This document shows, in pieces, positions 33,055 to 41,733 of a stretch of 64,000 nucleotides of DNA (position 1 is the first letter of the stretch; each line of letters starts with the position of its first letter). The notes below the pieces were generated by a model, which searched no databases, was not told where the DNA came from, and worked only from the letters and a program-made list of their open reading frames with translations. Location of the stretch: positions 43,784 through 107,783 of IMG/VR virus record IMGVR_UViG_3300004369_000001, one strand, 5' to 3'. The position numbers and the translations under genes are program-made. This stretch comes from a virus.

Positions 33055-33128
33055 AGCCTAATGTCGGACTTGAACCGACGACCTACGGTTTACAAAACCG
33101 TTGCTCTATCCAGCTGAGCTAATCAGGC
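33055..33128 (-). tRNA. tRNA-Thr (TGT)
   Basis: A 74-nt cloverleaf: acceptor GCCTGAT/ATTAGGC, D-arm AGCTCAGCTGGATAGAGC, anticodon loop TTTGTAA (TGT), T-arm CGGTTCAAGTCCG. Its first ten bases overlap the end of the CDS that stops at 33119. Confidence 0.92.
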
Positions 33129-33388
33129 ACTTCTTCAAAATTTTCTATCATGTCTTCCATCGGGAAGAGTAGTGGATGACACTCTTCAGCGACCAAGTAG
33201 TAGGACATACGATAGAGGTCTTCCAGAGTATATGACGTAGTTGTGGCTGCGTCAAGCTGGACTTCTGGATCGTCTTGAATGATTTTGGGTAACTCATCGA
33301 AGGTGTAAGGGATTCCACATATCTTGTAGAGTTTAACAATCCCTACCTCTTCGATGATTGCATAATTGCTCGTTACCCTTATCTTCAT
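33119..33388 (-). CDS. hypothetical protein overlapping tRNA-Thr (89 aa)
   Basis: MKIRVTSNYAIIEEVGIVKL starts a small alpha/beta protein with an acidic C-terminus (DMIENFEEVPD). The stop codon lies inside the 5' acceptor region of tRNA-Thr, so tRNA processing would cut the message at its end. It directly follows the Phd-like gene, so it could be its partner. It has no feature of a known toxin family. Confidence 0.6.
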   Translation of the reverse strand: MKIRVTSNYAIIEEVGIVKLYKICGIPYTFDELPKIIQDDPEVQLDAATTTSYTLEDLYRMSYYLVAEECHPLLFPMEDMIENFEEVPD

Positions 33389-33643
33389 TTAGAAATCCCT
33401 CGTCATCTCTGCTAGCGACTCTGCGACATAAGCACCAACAGCAGCAGGATCAGGAGTGAATTCTTCAGGATCTGGAATATTGACTCCAGGATCTAACTGA
33501 GTATAACCCATAACTGGGGTCATGATAACTGCTTTACCGTTGTCGGTGATTATCTTAATAGTGTGACCTTTTTCAACCAATTTAATAGCGAAATCAAAGT
33601 TATCTTCGATTTCTTCTACCGTCAGTGTAATAATAGTGCTCAT
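33389..33643 (-). CDS. Phd/YefM antitoxin-like protein (84 aa)
   Basis: The N-terminal half (MSTIITLTVEEIEDNFDFAI, then KLVEKGHTIKIITDNGKAVI) has the pattern of Phd/YefM antitoxins: a strand, a helix with 'NFDFAIKLVEKG', then 'I.I..NGK.V..'. The C-terminal half (PDPEEFTPDPAAVGAYVAES) is disordered or helical, as in the toxin-binding tail of that family. No toxin-like gene is adjacent. Phages sometimes carry such proteins to neutralise host toxins or as regulators. The assignment is by pattern only. Confidence 0.5.
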   Translation of the reverse strand: MSTIITLTVEEIEDNFDFAIKLVEKGHTIKIITDNGKAVIMTPVMGYTQLDPGVNIPDPEEFTPDPAAVGAYVAESLAEMTRDF

Positions 33644-33825
33644 GGGATGTAAGTAATCATGTCATCTGGGACGTATCCTTTGATGTTACTGATGGTTTCG
33701 TGAAAACCTTCGGCACCATCTTGGTCCCACTTATATTTAACAACGTCTTCGTATCCTTCTTCGTCAACGATAGTAAATTGTCTTGCCGAGAATTTTACGA
33801 AGATGTGCGAAATGGCGTCTGACAT
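33640..33825 (-). CDS. hypothetical protein (61 aa)
   Basis: The start is the ATG at 33825 (MSDAISHIFVKFSARQF), preceded by a strong GAGAGG ribosome-binding site. Translation from the frame's ATG at 33852 would skip that site. A small beta-rich acidic protein ending DDMITYIP. Four-base overlap with the Phd-like gene. Confidence 0.6.
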   Translation of the reverse strand: MSDAISHIFVKFSARQFTIVDEEGYEDVVKYKWDQDGAEGFHETISNIKGYVPDDMITYIP

Positions 33826-33855
33826 GGGGACCTCTCTCAACCCCCACATCATACA

Positions 33856-36453
33856 TCAATTCAGGAGCAGTGGCAACCCATAGACCTGATGAGGACCAGC
33901 GGAGCAACCTGTTGCCATGAATCCAGTGCCCACACCGTAGGATGCAAGACCTGTGGAAACTTGGTTAATGATAGCACCACCAGCAGAGTTTACAATCTCA
34001 GCAATACCACCAGTAGCGGTGTTGATGAATGTAAAGTGTGCCCCAGTTGTGCCTAGGACGATATCTGCCATACCACCAACGTTGGTATTCGCAAAGGAAA
34101 TACGCATTTGAATGGGTGGTGTTGTGGCAGGAATGGGCACATCTGTTGTCAGGTCAATAATAGATCCATTAACAATATTAAAGATGCCACTTACAGGAGG
34201 TGGAATCAGAGATGGGAAGATATTGATCAGATTCAAGTGACCAGACTTCACAATAGATGTGATCCAGTTTGCTTCCATATCGATCTCACCGTCTGCAACC
34301 AGATCGATGACGTTACCTTCAATTTTTGTAACCTGAGAGCAAATGTTTGTGTTTCTGACAGCAGTGACGTTTACATTGGCACCTTGAATCTTAACGTCAC
34401 CAGTATATCCAATGGTGTGGTCACCATGTTTCAGAGCAGCACTACCCTGCTCCTTATCATCTTTCTTACCTTGTGAGAGTTGAGATCCACCAGGACGACG
34501 ACCCCACTTGTCAGCACCAGGCTCTCTAGGAATCGGAGGATAGAAACCATACTTCTCTGCCAATGTAATAGACTCAACAGAGTTTTCAAGGTTGGCAGCG
34601 TTGTTGGATCCGCTGTTAGTTGCGCCCTGTGCGCTGTCTGCAGATGCAGTTGGTGCCCCTTCTTTAGAGGATCCAGCTGCTTCTGTTTGTGGACCATTAC
34701 TTGTATTTTCGTTATATGCACCAATAACTTCAAGGTGCATGTTACCCATAACTTTGAGGTGGAAATCACCCTCAATAGTCATAGTCTTGTTGCCCTTAAC
34801 AGTTTCACAACAATCCTTACCAATGATTCTAGTATCGTTGTTGGGGACGTTTTTATGGACGTTACCAATAGAGTCTTCAATTGTGGAGACTGCACCAGGA
34901 CCACTCACAATACGCTTCTCTTTTCCTGGCGTAGCATCTTCGATGATGCTCGTGCCATTCAAAAATGTTTGTGTGGCTTGTCTATATGGATCGAGATTAG
35001 TAAATAGATCTTGGAAATAACCAGCACCAGACCCAGAAGCGTTTCGATATTGATCTAGGTTACGATATCCTGCAGATGCTAACGTTGTGCCTAAATCTCC
35101 ACAAGTTGTAGTGCCTACAAGTGGATACCAACCTTTCACCCTCGTGTTTTTAACAGGTCGATCACATAACTTACCGAAGATCGCTTTCAAGATTGCCAGA
35201 ATAATACCCAGCAGAGATCCCCAATCCAACTTGGAGAAGTCAACAGAAAGGATCTTACCAAGATTACTAATAGCAGATCCAAGACTCTGAGCAACCTCAA
35301 CAGCGGATATAACTGTGTTGATAATATCTGCCGTTTGGGCTAGAGCATTTTGCACACCCTGCAAGATTCTATCGGTGATACCCGCCACTCTATCCATGAC
35401 ACCAGCAAGCACGTCAGCAATTTTATCAACAATAGCGTTTGCTAACTGGTTTGCAAAGTTTGCCACATCTGATATTGCACCCTGCACAATACCTAACCAA
35501 GCGGGGTGAGGGACGCAGAAGATATCAAGAATTTCGCCCAGGAAACTCAGAATTGTTGTAATAACAATCAGAGGCACAAAGGAAGAAATTGCCTTTACAA
35601 TGATGTTGACAGCCTTAACAATAATCTCTGCCAAGGCATTCTTTAGGGGAGCAAGAATACCAGAAATTCCACCGTAAATGAAATTCATGATTTTACTCAA
35701 GCGATCCAAGACAGGATCACCAAGCACCTTCTTACCAGTGATCAATGAAATATAATTTCCATCTCTACCCTTGGCGAGCATGGTGGTCAGATTTGCCAAC
35801 TCTGTAAGCATACGCTTCAGGTCAGTTAGGAATCCCTCACCTGCAGGACCCCTAACACCATCAGCGACACCCTGCCTCTCAGAGGGGACCACCTGGGGGT
35901 TGGATGTTGCATCTCCCTTATTGGCAAGGGCAGCAGCTGCTTCACCTAGAGCACCCCTCGATTCGTCTTTTTTCAATCCAGGACCATCTGGAGCAGCAAC
36001 TACCTTAGGAGCAGTGTTTCCACCTTGGACTTTCTGTCCAGTAAGGGTCGCAGCAGCAGGAGGAGAGTCTGCATCTGCATTTGCTTGAGTGGGATCTGCA
36101 GCAAAAGTATCACTTTTAAGATCAACATCTTTAGTTGTGTGATAGGCACCCATGACCATGGGAATCTGCCCTTGCTCACCATCCATAAAGAAGCCAACAA
36201 CCATGGCACCTTCTTGGAGGTTGGACATGGTGCCAACTTGTTTGACCTGTGCTTTATCAGTAGGGACTAAACAGTTTGCCCAAGGCAGTGCTTCTGTTGG
36301 TAGTTTCTTTAGGTAATTCTCTTTGTCATTACCACCAGTATTCCAACCATAGATACGCACCTTGACACGACCAAGTTGAAGAGGATCTTTGTTGTCCTCA
36401 ACCTCTCCAATCCACCATACAAATCCATCAGATCCTGAATAGTCAGCTGCCAT
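33856..36453 (-). CDS. gp5: gp5-like baseplate hub/spike protein (865 aa)
   Basis: The N-terminal OB-fold (about 10-110; VWWIGEVEDNKDPLQLGRVK, then EGAMVVGFFMDGEQGQIPMV) is that of T4 gp5/VgrG-type spike proteins. The central part (about 240-420) is a long hydrophobic, alanine-rich region; the C-terminal third has beta-helix-like strands (DHTIGYTGDVKIQGANVNVT). No lysozyme domain is visible between the OB-fold and the helix, unlike T4 gp5. It forms the membrane-puncturing spike beneath the gp27 hub. A late box lies upstream. Confidence 0.8.
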   Translation of the reverse strand: MAADYSGSDGFVWWIGEVEDNKDPLQLGRVKVRIYGWNTGGNDKENYLKKLPTEALPWANCLVPTDKAQVKQVGTMSNLQEGAMVVGFFMDGEQGQIPMVMGAYHTTKDVDLKSDTFAADPTQANADADSPPAAATLTGQKVQGGNTAPKVVAAPDGPGLKKDESRGALGEAAAALANKGDATSNPQVVPSERQGVADGVRGPAGEGFLTDLKRMLTELANLTTMLAKGRDGNYISLITGKKVLGDPVLDRLSKIMNFIYGGISGILAPLKNALAEIIVKAVNIIVKAISSFVPLIVITTILSFLGEILDIFCVPHPAWLGIVQGAISDVANFANQLANAIVDKIADVLAGVMDRVAGITDRILQGVQNALAQTADIINTVISAVEVAQSLGSAISNLGKILSVDFSKLDWGSLLGIILAILKAIFGKLCDRPVKNTRVKGWYPLVGTTTCGDLGTTLASAGYRNLDQYRNASGSGAGYFQDLFTNLDPYRQATQTFLNGTSIIEDATPGKEKRIVSGPGAVSTIEDSIGNVHKNVPNNDTRIIGKDCCETVKGNKTMTIEGDFHLKVMGNMHLEVIGAYNENTSNGPQTEAAGSSKEGAPTASADSAQGATNSGSNNAANLENSVESITLAEKYGFYPPIPREPGADKWGRRPGGSQLSQGKKDDKEQGSAALKHGDHTIGYTGDVKIQGANVNVTAVRNTNICSQVTKIEGNVIDLVADGEIDMEANWITSIVKSGHLNLINIFPSLIPPPVSGIFNIVNGSIIDLTTDVPIPATTPPIQMRISFANTNVGGMADIVLGTTGAHFTFINTATGGIAEIVNSAGGAIINQVSTGLASYGVGTGFMATGCSAGPHQVYGLPLLLN

Positions 36454-36475
36454 TATTTAACTTGTATCTACGAAT

Positions 36476-36934
36476 TTATTTATTCACTTTCTTGAAGTGA
36501 TACTCACCCTGGTGATCAGGGGTGCCCCAAATGAGTTTTCCAGTCTTATCTCTTCCGTTATCCAAAGCCCAATAATCTTCACCGTTAAAACGGGCAACAC
36601 TGGTCACAAGGATCTTATTGTGCATACACGGTCCCTCAGTCTCACCCCACCAAGTCCCACCATCCATTCTTACAAACAAGTAAGGACACCCCTCACGATC
36701 TTTAATTAAGTCGTAGGTGTGAATCTTTACGATGTCTTTATGGATGTGATGCCAAGTGTGCCTGGCATGACGATATGGATTGTGCGCCCCTTGATAGTCA
36801 TACCAAGACTTAGAAGTAAATACTTTCCCTTCTTCTTCTATCTCGAAGAGTAAATTTATATGAGGCCAAAGAGAAGGATTGGAATATGCCTGCTTTGTAT
36901 TTTTATAGTGTCCTATAAGCTGTTCTTCAAACAT
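36476..36934 (-). CDS. cpeT: CpeT-like phycobiliprotein lyase
   Basis: 152 residues, typical for cyanophage CpeT (PF06206). Recognisable parts: LIGHYKNTKQAYSNPSLWPH at the start, the strand SWYDYQGAHNPYRHARHTWH, the GCPYLFVRMDGGTWWGETEG turn, and the terminal RDKTGKLIWGTPDHQGEYHF. CpeT/CpcT proteins attach bilins to phycoerythrin/phycocyanin; phage copies are thought to modulate host light harvesting. It sits between the gp5-like gene and a CP12-like gene, an unusual location within tail genes. Confidence 0.8.
   Translation of the reverse strand: MFEEQLIGHYKNTKQAYSNPSLWPHINLLFEIEEEGKVFTSKSWYDYQGAHNPYRHARHTWHHIHKDIVKIHTYDLIKDREGCPYLFVRMDGGTWWGETEGPCMHNKILVTSVARFNGEDYWALDNGRDKTGKLIWGTPDHQGEYHFKKVNK
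36477..36484 (-). promoter_or_regulatory. late-type promoter box AATAAATA
   Basis: Minus-strand AATAAATA, 24 bp before the gp5-like ATG at 36453 and inside the end of the cpeT-like gene. Confidence 0.55.
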
Positions 36935-36985
36935 TCTCTGAAAACCGACAAGCTCATTCTAATTATTATTGAGGATGTTGTCAAG

Positions 36986-37198
36986 TCAATCGTCGTAGAC
37001 TAGACACTCAGGCGAGCTTGGGTTGTTGTCACAATACAATTCCAGAGAAGTGGGATCGTGATGATCCTCAGGATGATTCTCATGATACGACTCAAGATCT
37101 TCCAATTCAGATTCCAGATGGCGGCGACGTTGAGCAGAGATAGTAGGATTAGAGAGCTCCTCTTTGTCTGCCTCTATATGCTTTTCAATCGATTCCAT
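36986..37198 (-). CDS. cp12: CP12-like Calvin-cycle regulator
   Basis: 70 residues. The C-terminal end, TSLELYCDNNPSSPECLVYD, carries the C-X8-C pair and the terminal VYDD that in CP12 binds GAPDH and helps form the GAPDH-PRK-CP12 complex. The N-terminal cysteine pair of full CP12 is missing; it is replaced by a charged helix with RRRHLESELEDLESY. Cyanophage CP12 homologues are thought to inhibit the host Calvin cycle and redirect NADPH. Reading this one as CP12-like is well supported by its C-terminus only. Confidence 0.7.
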   Translation of the reverse strand: MESIEKHIEADKEELSNPTISAQRRRHLESELEDLESYHENHPEDHHDPTSLELYCDNNPSSPECLVYDD

Positions 37199-37228
37199 TT
37201 TATGTTTACAGTAATACTTAAGTATTTA

Positions 37229-38635
37229 TTACTTTGCTTTCCTAATCGAATCTTTTGTTAGATACAGAGTTGTGATCATCCCTTGCTTTCTGAAAGCGTG
37301 GTGAAGGCTTGCAATTAAGTATTTTCCAGAGTAGACTCTATCTTCAACAACTTGACCATCCTCGGATTTAGATTCAGGGATACTAACCTCAATGATCTGT
37401 CCGACCGTTAGCATAGTATTTCCTGGCACTACAATCGTTAGTTGGATAGAGTTAAGCAAGGCATATCTTGCCGATGCATATGAAGCGACTTGAATAGTAT
37501 CGATGTGCTCTGTCGTGCCTCCATTGGCGTTACCACCTCCCTTAGGCATGTGGTTAAGTGACGGCATCACCCTAAACTTATATCTTGTCGCTGGTTGTGT
37601 ATCTGGATTGGTAAACTTAGTGCCTGGGAATGGTGGCTCAGTATCAATAGTGTTTGCTTTTTTGAAGGTTTTCTCGAATGTGGGCTCCATATTCTTAATC
37701 TTCACATTCGCTGTGCTATTGCCAGATCCACTCCCTCCACTTGGAAGGAATGATTGACCTTGAGCAGCAATAGAAATACCCAACACTGATGTCTTGTAGA
37801 GACCAGAGCGTAACTTCTCCAGATGATTTGTCTTGTCTGGATATGTTGCTGACTGAATCTTGTAAAACTCGTCAATGGGGTCGTTAGTCTCAACAGATTG
37901 CTGTGAGTATGTAAACTTCCTTCCACTCACTCCTTGGCTGCACAGGGCATCAATAGACTTGAAATGGAATCCATCTTTGTTTTCGTAGAAGAGGAATCCA
38001 GACTGTGCTTCAGATACCTTACCACCAGCAGATCCACCTTTTCTGACAACTTTGTCGGAGCAGTATACGATAGCATCGATGGGTCTCCAATTTGGACTGT
38101 AGAAACAGATCTGGGAATGTGCCTCAAAGTTTTCACTTTTGACCTTGCTCCCTCCCTTGAGGACATCTTTGGCAACGTATTTGGGAAAATGCTCTTTATT
38201 TTTGTGCTTCTCACAAGGACCAAAGGCACCAAAGATTCTTCTTGCCTCATTCAAGAATTGCTCATGAGATACACAATGAAGGATATACACAACTGCTCTT
38301 TCATTCTTAACAAAACTTCCAACCTTAAACAGTCGGAAGATGACTTCAAGGGGCTCGTCATTAGAGCTCTCTGATGTTAGTTTTACCTTTACGACTTCTT
38401 TACCACGCAGACTCTTATATAAGTCGATAGCATCAACTATAGTGATATCACATCTTAAGAATGGTGCATCAATCGATTCGTAGTAGTTAATTTCTGCTAC
38501 AAGCTCTCGAATATCAATAGCATTCTTACCACTCGATCTTTGTTTTGGATTGAGGGGTGCTTCCCAATCCATTTCCGCTCCGAGAGTGATGCTGCATTCG
38601 TTTAATGCTATTTGTTTTGCTTTACGACTTGCCAT
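37229..38635 (-). CDS. gp27: gp27-like baseplate hub protein (468 aa)
   Basis: The N-terminal part (SGKNAIDIRELVAEINYYES, then FLRCDITIVDAIDLYKSLRG) and the FYSPNWRPIDAIVYCSDKVV segment match the layout of T4 gp27-type hub proteins and related tail hubs. Gene order (hub, then tape-measure-like genes upstream, gp5 downstream with two auxiliary genes between) agrees. It would form the trimeric hub ring. A late-type box lies 35 bp upstream. The assignment rests on position and partial motif likeness. Confidence 0.65.
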   Translation of the reverse strand: MASRKAKQIALNECSITLGAEMDWEAPLNPKQRSSGKNAIDIRELVAEINYYESIDAPFLRCDITIVDAIDLYKSLRGKEVVKVKLTSESSNDEPLEVIFRLFKVGSFVKNERAVVYILHCVSHEQFLNEARRIFGAFGPCEKHKNKEHFPKYVAKDVLKGGSKVKSENFEAHSQICFYSPNWRPIDAIVYCSDKVVRKGGSAGGKVSEAQSGFLFYENKDGFHFKSIDALCSQGVSGRKFTYSQQSVETNDPIDEFYKIQSATYPDKTNHLEKLRSGLYKTSVLGISIAAQGQSFLPSGGSGSGNSTANVKIKNMEPTFEKTFKKANTIDTEPPFPGTKFTNPDTQPATRYKFRVMPSLNHMPKGGGNANGGTTEHIDTIQVASYASARYALLNSIQLTIVVPGNTMLTVGQIIEVSIPESKSEDGQVVEDRVYSGKYLIASLHHAFRKQGMITTLYLTKDSIRKAK

Positions 38636-41600
38636 TACTTAATCGTTGCGGTGAAATTCATATCGGGGTTATTTATTACAAAGGGGTTAAACTTAGAAAC
38701 TTGGAATGGATCTGCTTCTAAATTCTTATTCAATGGGGGTGTAACAATAAAGTTGGTATCATCACCCTCAGCAGGGATCTCGAATGGGATGTTGTTTCCT
38801 GATCCAGCCATCTTGCGAGGGTCAAATGCATTCTCCATGGCATCCATGTATTCCTTATCCTGTGCAATCGTATTCATTGTATCTGCACTTTCTTGGAGAA
38901 TTGCGGAAGTGATTGCTTCTCCCTTCCCTTGCTTCATTGCCTCACTAAACTTCTTCAATGCCTCTTCCAGTGCCTTTCCATGGTCTTGCTTCTCAGAAGT
39001 TTCTGCACTAGAAGTAGAGTCACTGCTGTCAGTAGTTGGCGCTGCCAACTTGCTGGGATCTGGGGCAGATCCAGACGGATGCAGTCCATCAGTTGTAGTG
39101 AAAGATCCACCGAATCCTGCCCCACCCGCAGCTGCAAGTGCTTTCAGTTTGTTGTTGATTTCTTCACTCTTGAAATCTGGGTAACCTTTAGATGCAGCAT
39201 CACTAGAAACACCACCAAGGATAACTTGCTTTGCACCTGCTTGCTTGAGCATTGTAAGTTGCCTTTCAATGCTGTCATATGGGACATTTGTGTATGCATT
39301 GGTGGCACCAGAAGACAGGAATACTGTCTTCCCAGCAATGTCAGATTTTCTTCTGCTGATCATCTGAAGCACTTGTCCAGGTTGTGCTCCAACCATGGTC
39401 TCACCATTGGGTTTGCTCACAAGTTGCTGGTTGGATCCATTGTGACCAGCAAACCCAGAGGCAATACTATCGCCAATGAAAAAGTCATACTCACCACCTT
39501 CAGCATACCGTGGGAGGAGATTCCATTTAACTGTTGTGGGTTGATACTGTCCACCAGCAGCGAAGGGTAGGGCATACCCACCTTTTGCTGCTTCCTTCAT
39601 TCTCCTGCCAGTAAGACCCTTGTTATTGCGAGTTGCTGGGGTGTTAAATGGGACAACGAATGCGCTACCACCTGACGCTCTGCCAGGATATCCAACCCAC
39701 TCAAGTCCATGTCCAATAAAGGAAGTCGATTTACCACCGTCAAGAGATACTGGGTAACCTGACATAGGACCATTGATCCACCCACCTTTGGCAAATCCAC
39801 CAAGAGATTGTGGCACTTGTCCACCTTCGGCAAACCAAGTTGAAGGATTCCAAAACTTGAATGCTTTGTCAGATTCTGCAGTAGGACCTTTACTTCTTTC
39901 AGCGAGGTGTCCGACAAGTTTTCCCATTAAACCTAGGACAGACTCTTTGCCTCCAGCAAGAATCTCATTTACTTTACCAATACCATCTTCTTGCCTTTCC
40001 TGGTCCTTACCAGACTGTGCAGCATCTTCAGCACCTTTTTCACTACCACCCAGACCAAGCATACTCAGGGGTATACCAAATGCCGAAGCAATGGGGTTGA
40101 GAAGATTCCCCAACATCTGCTTAATTGGTGCAGGTAGGAATTTAGCAAATGTCCTAGATACCTTTCCAATAGCAGATACAATACCCAAACCGATTGCTTT
40201 CAGTGGCAATCTCATCAATTCACCTAAAGCGGCGACTTTAGTGATGAGTTGTCTCTGAATGGATTGTGGGTCGAATGGATTGATATTAGGAAGATTAAAT
40301 CCATTCGCTGCGCTCTCTCCACCCTCAGCCATCTGTGGGACCACCACAGGGGTCACTACAGGACCCCCTGACGCCCTCTTTGTGGTGGTCTCCTTCTTAG
40401 GTTTTTTATCTCCACCAGCACCAGAGAAGAAGTTAAGAATCCATGTCAATGCTTTGAGTAGACCAATCAAAGGTAGGAATGCTGCAGTGCCGAAGAATCC
40501 TGCGATCTTCTTCAGAAGAGGCATATGTGGTTCGATGAAGTCTAAGATCTTCGTCATCACATTGCCAAGGGCAGTGAAGAATTCATGTGTTGCGTCTTTG
40601 ATCGGTTTGAAGACTGCATTAAACAGATCTCCAACCATTCCAAAGAATTCTTTGATTGGATCGATGATAGGCGCAAGCATCTCGCCAATAGGACCACCAA
40701 TGGCACCGCCAACAAAAGCACCAGCAGCACCAGCAATAGGTGCTAGAGCACCCAGTCCAGCAGCATTCGCCAAACCTTCACCAGCAGCATAACCAGCAGC
40801 ACCGCCTACAGCAGATCCTGCCAAACTTGCCTTACTCTGGTCCTCACCACCAAACATAGCGGCAGATGCAAGACCTATGCCACCACCAACAACTGCTGCC
40901 CTGCCAAATTTATTGCCCATAATCTTTCCAGGCAGGCTCTTCAACTTGGAAGCAATCTTGCTCCCTTTCATGATATTGACAAATGACTTGGCAAGATTCT
41001 TGACAACCCACATCACCCCATCGACTGCTAGTTTGGGGTTTTTCAATACTGCCATGGCAGCAAATAGTGGTGCCGCACTCAGGACAAACTGAACGGCACC
41101 GAAGAATCCTGAAATACTCAGGGGATTCTCTAAGAATTTAACTAGACCATCAAGGGCAGATCCAACCAGAAACTCAGTAATCTTATATGCAAATTTTGCA
41201 ATAGAGAGTAAACCTTTAGCAAGTTTCTTTACCTTGTCTGGGTTTTTGATCATCCAGTCAAGGACGGCAAACTTAATAAACCCTCCCAACAACCACTTGG
41301 CAACACCTGCCAAAAGACCAAACAAACCTCCGAAAGTTTTTGCAACGCCAACTGCAAATCCTTCCATGAGTTTCTTCATGGGACCTTCTTTAATAACAGA
41401 GTCAGAATCTCTCTTCGATCTCTGCAGTTTTTTCTTTCTATCTGTTTCGTCTCTCTTCTGCTGTAGTTTCTCCTCAGCGTCTCTCTTAGCGTTGTATTTG
41501 GTTAGTGCTGCTTGATTTTGAATCTGAATCTGAGTTGATTTCTTCATCTCAGTTAGCACACCTTCCATTGCAATAGCAATAGAATTTAAGGTGCCACCTA

Positions 41601-41733
41601 AACTATTAACAGCAGAAATCGTTGACTTCAGACCACTAGAAGTTTCGGTTGACGCCTCAGTGTCAATCCCCTTGAATGAAACCATCTTGTAAAGTGCTGG
41701 TTTCGTGACTCGTATTGTCGGTCTTTCTGCCAT
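38635..41733 (-). CDS. tape-measure-like protein with SGNH hydrolase domain (1032 aa)
   Basis: The N-terminal 120 residues form a coiled coil (KYNAKRDAEEKLQQKRDETD). A long Gly/Ala-rich hydrophobic middle (about 130-440) follows, with FAYKITEFLVGSALDGLVKF resembling the next gene. Residues 750-890 form an SGNH/GDSL hydrolase domain: IGDSIASG with the nucleophile Ser, SSGATNAY with the oxyanion Gly/Asn, and DGLHPSG with the Asp-His pair. SGNH enzymes are often esterases that remove acetyl groups from glycans. Probably a second tape-measure/hub protein carrying an enzyme. Stop and start overlap the next gene. Confidence 0.7.
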   Translation of the reverse strand: MAERPTIRVTKPALYKMVSFKGIDTEASTETSSGLKSTISAVNSLGGTLNSIAIAMEGVLTEMKKSTQIQIQNQAALTKYNAKRDAEEKLQQKRDETDRKKKLQRSKRDSDSVIKEGPMKKLMEGFAVGVAKTFGGLFGLLAGVAKWLLGGFIKFAVLDWMIKNPDKVKKLAKGLLSIAKFAYKITEFLVGSALDGLVKFLENPLSISGFFGAVQFVLSAAPLFAAMAVLKNPKLAVDGVMWVVKNLAKSFVNIMKGSKIASKLKSLPGKIMGNKFGRAAVVGGGIGLASAAMFGGEDQSKASLAGSAVGGAAGYAAGEGLANAAGLGALAPIAGAAGAFVGGAIGGPIGEMLAPIIDPIKEFFGMVGDLFNAVFKPIKDATHEFFTALGNVMTKILDFIEPHMPLLKKIAGFFGTAAFLPLIGLLKALTWILNFFSGAGGDKKPKKETTTKRASGGPVVTPVVVPQMAEGGESAANGFNLPNINPFDPQSIQRQLITKVAALGELMRLPLKAIGLGIVSAIGKVSRTFAKFLPAPIKQMLGNLLNPIASAFGIPLSMLGLGGSEKGAEDAAQSGKDQERQEDGIGKVNEILAGGKESVLGLMGKLVGHLAERSKGPTAESDKAFKFWNPSTWFAEGGQVPQSLGGFAKGGWINGPMSGYPVSLDGGKSTSFIGHGLEWVGYPGRASGGSAFVVPFNTPATRNNKGLTGRRMKEAAKGGYALPFAAGGQYQPTTVKWNLLPRYAEGGEYDFFIGDSIASGFAGHNGSNQQLVSKPNGETMVGAQPGQVLQMISRRKSDIAGKTVFLSSGATNAYTNVPYDSIERQLTMLKQAGAKQVILGGVSSDAASKGYPDFKSEEINNKLKALAAAGGAGFGGSFTTTDGLHPSGSAPDPSKLAAPTTDSSDSTSSAETSEKQDHGKALEEALKKFSEAMKQGKGEAITSAILQESADTMNTIAQDKEYMDAMENAFDPRKMAGSGNNIPFEIPAEGDDTNFIVTPPLNKNLEADPFQVSKFNPFVINNPDMNFTATIK

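Noticed and set aside
36477-36484. Insertion sequences, attachment sites or integrase anywhere in the window
   Set aside because: No transposase, integrase or terminal inverted repeats were found, and the tRNA genes are complete without att-like duplications. These coordinates are only a placeholder for a window-wide negative.
39773-40792. Two long + strand frames (161 and 177 codons) opposite the SGNH tape-measure-like gene
   Set aside because: They mirror a Gly/Ala/Pro-rich coding frame on the minus strand and have low-complexity sequence. No ribosome site, and they conflict with the clearly real minus-strand gene.
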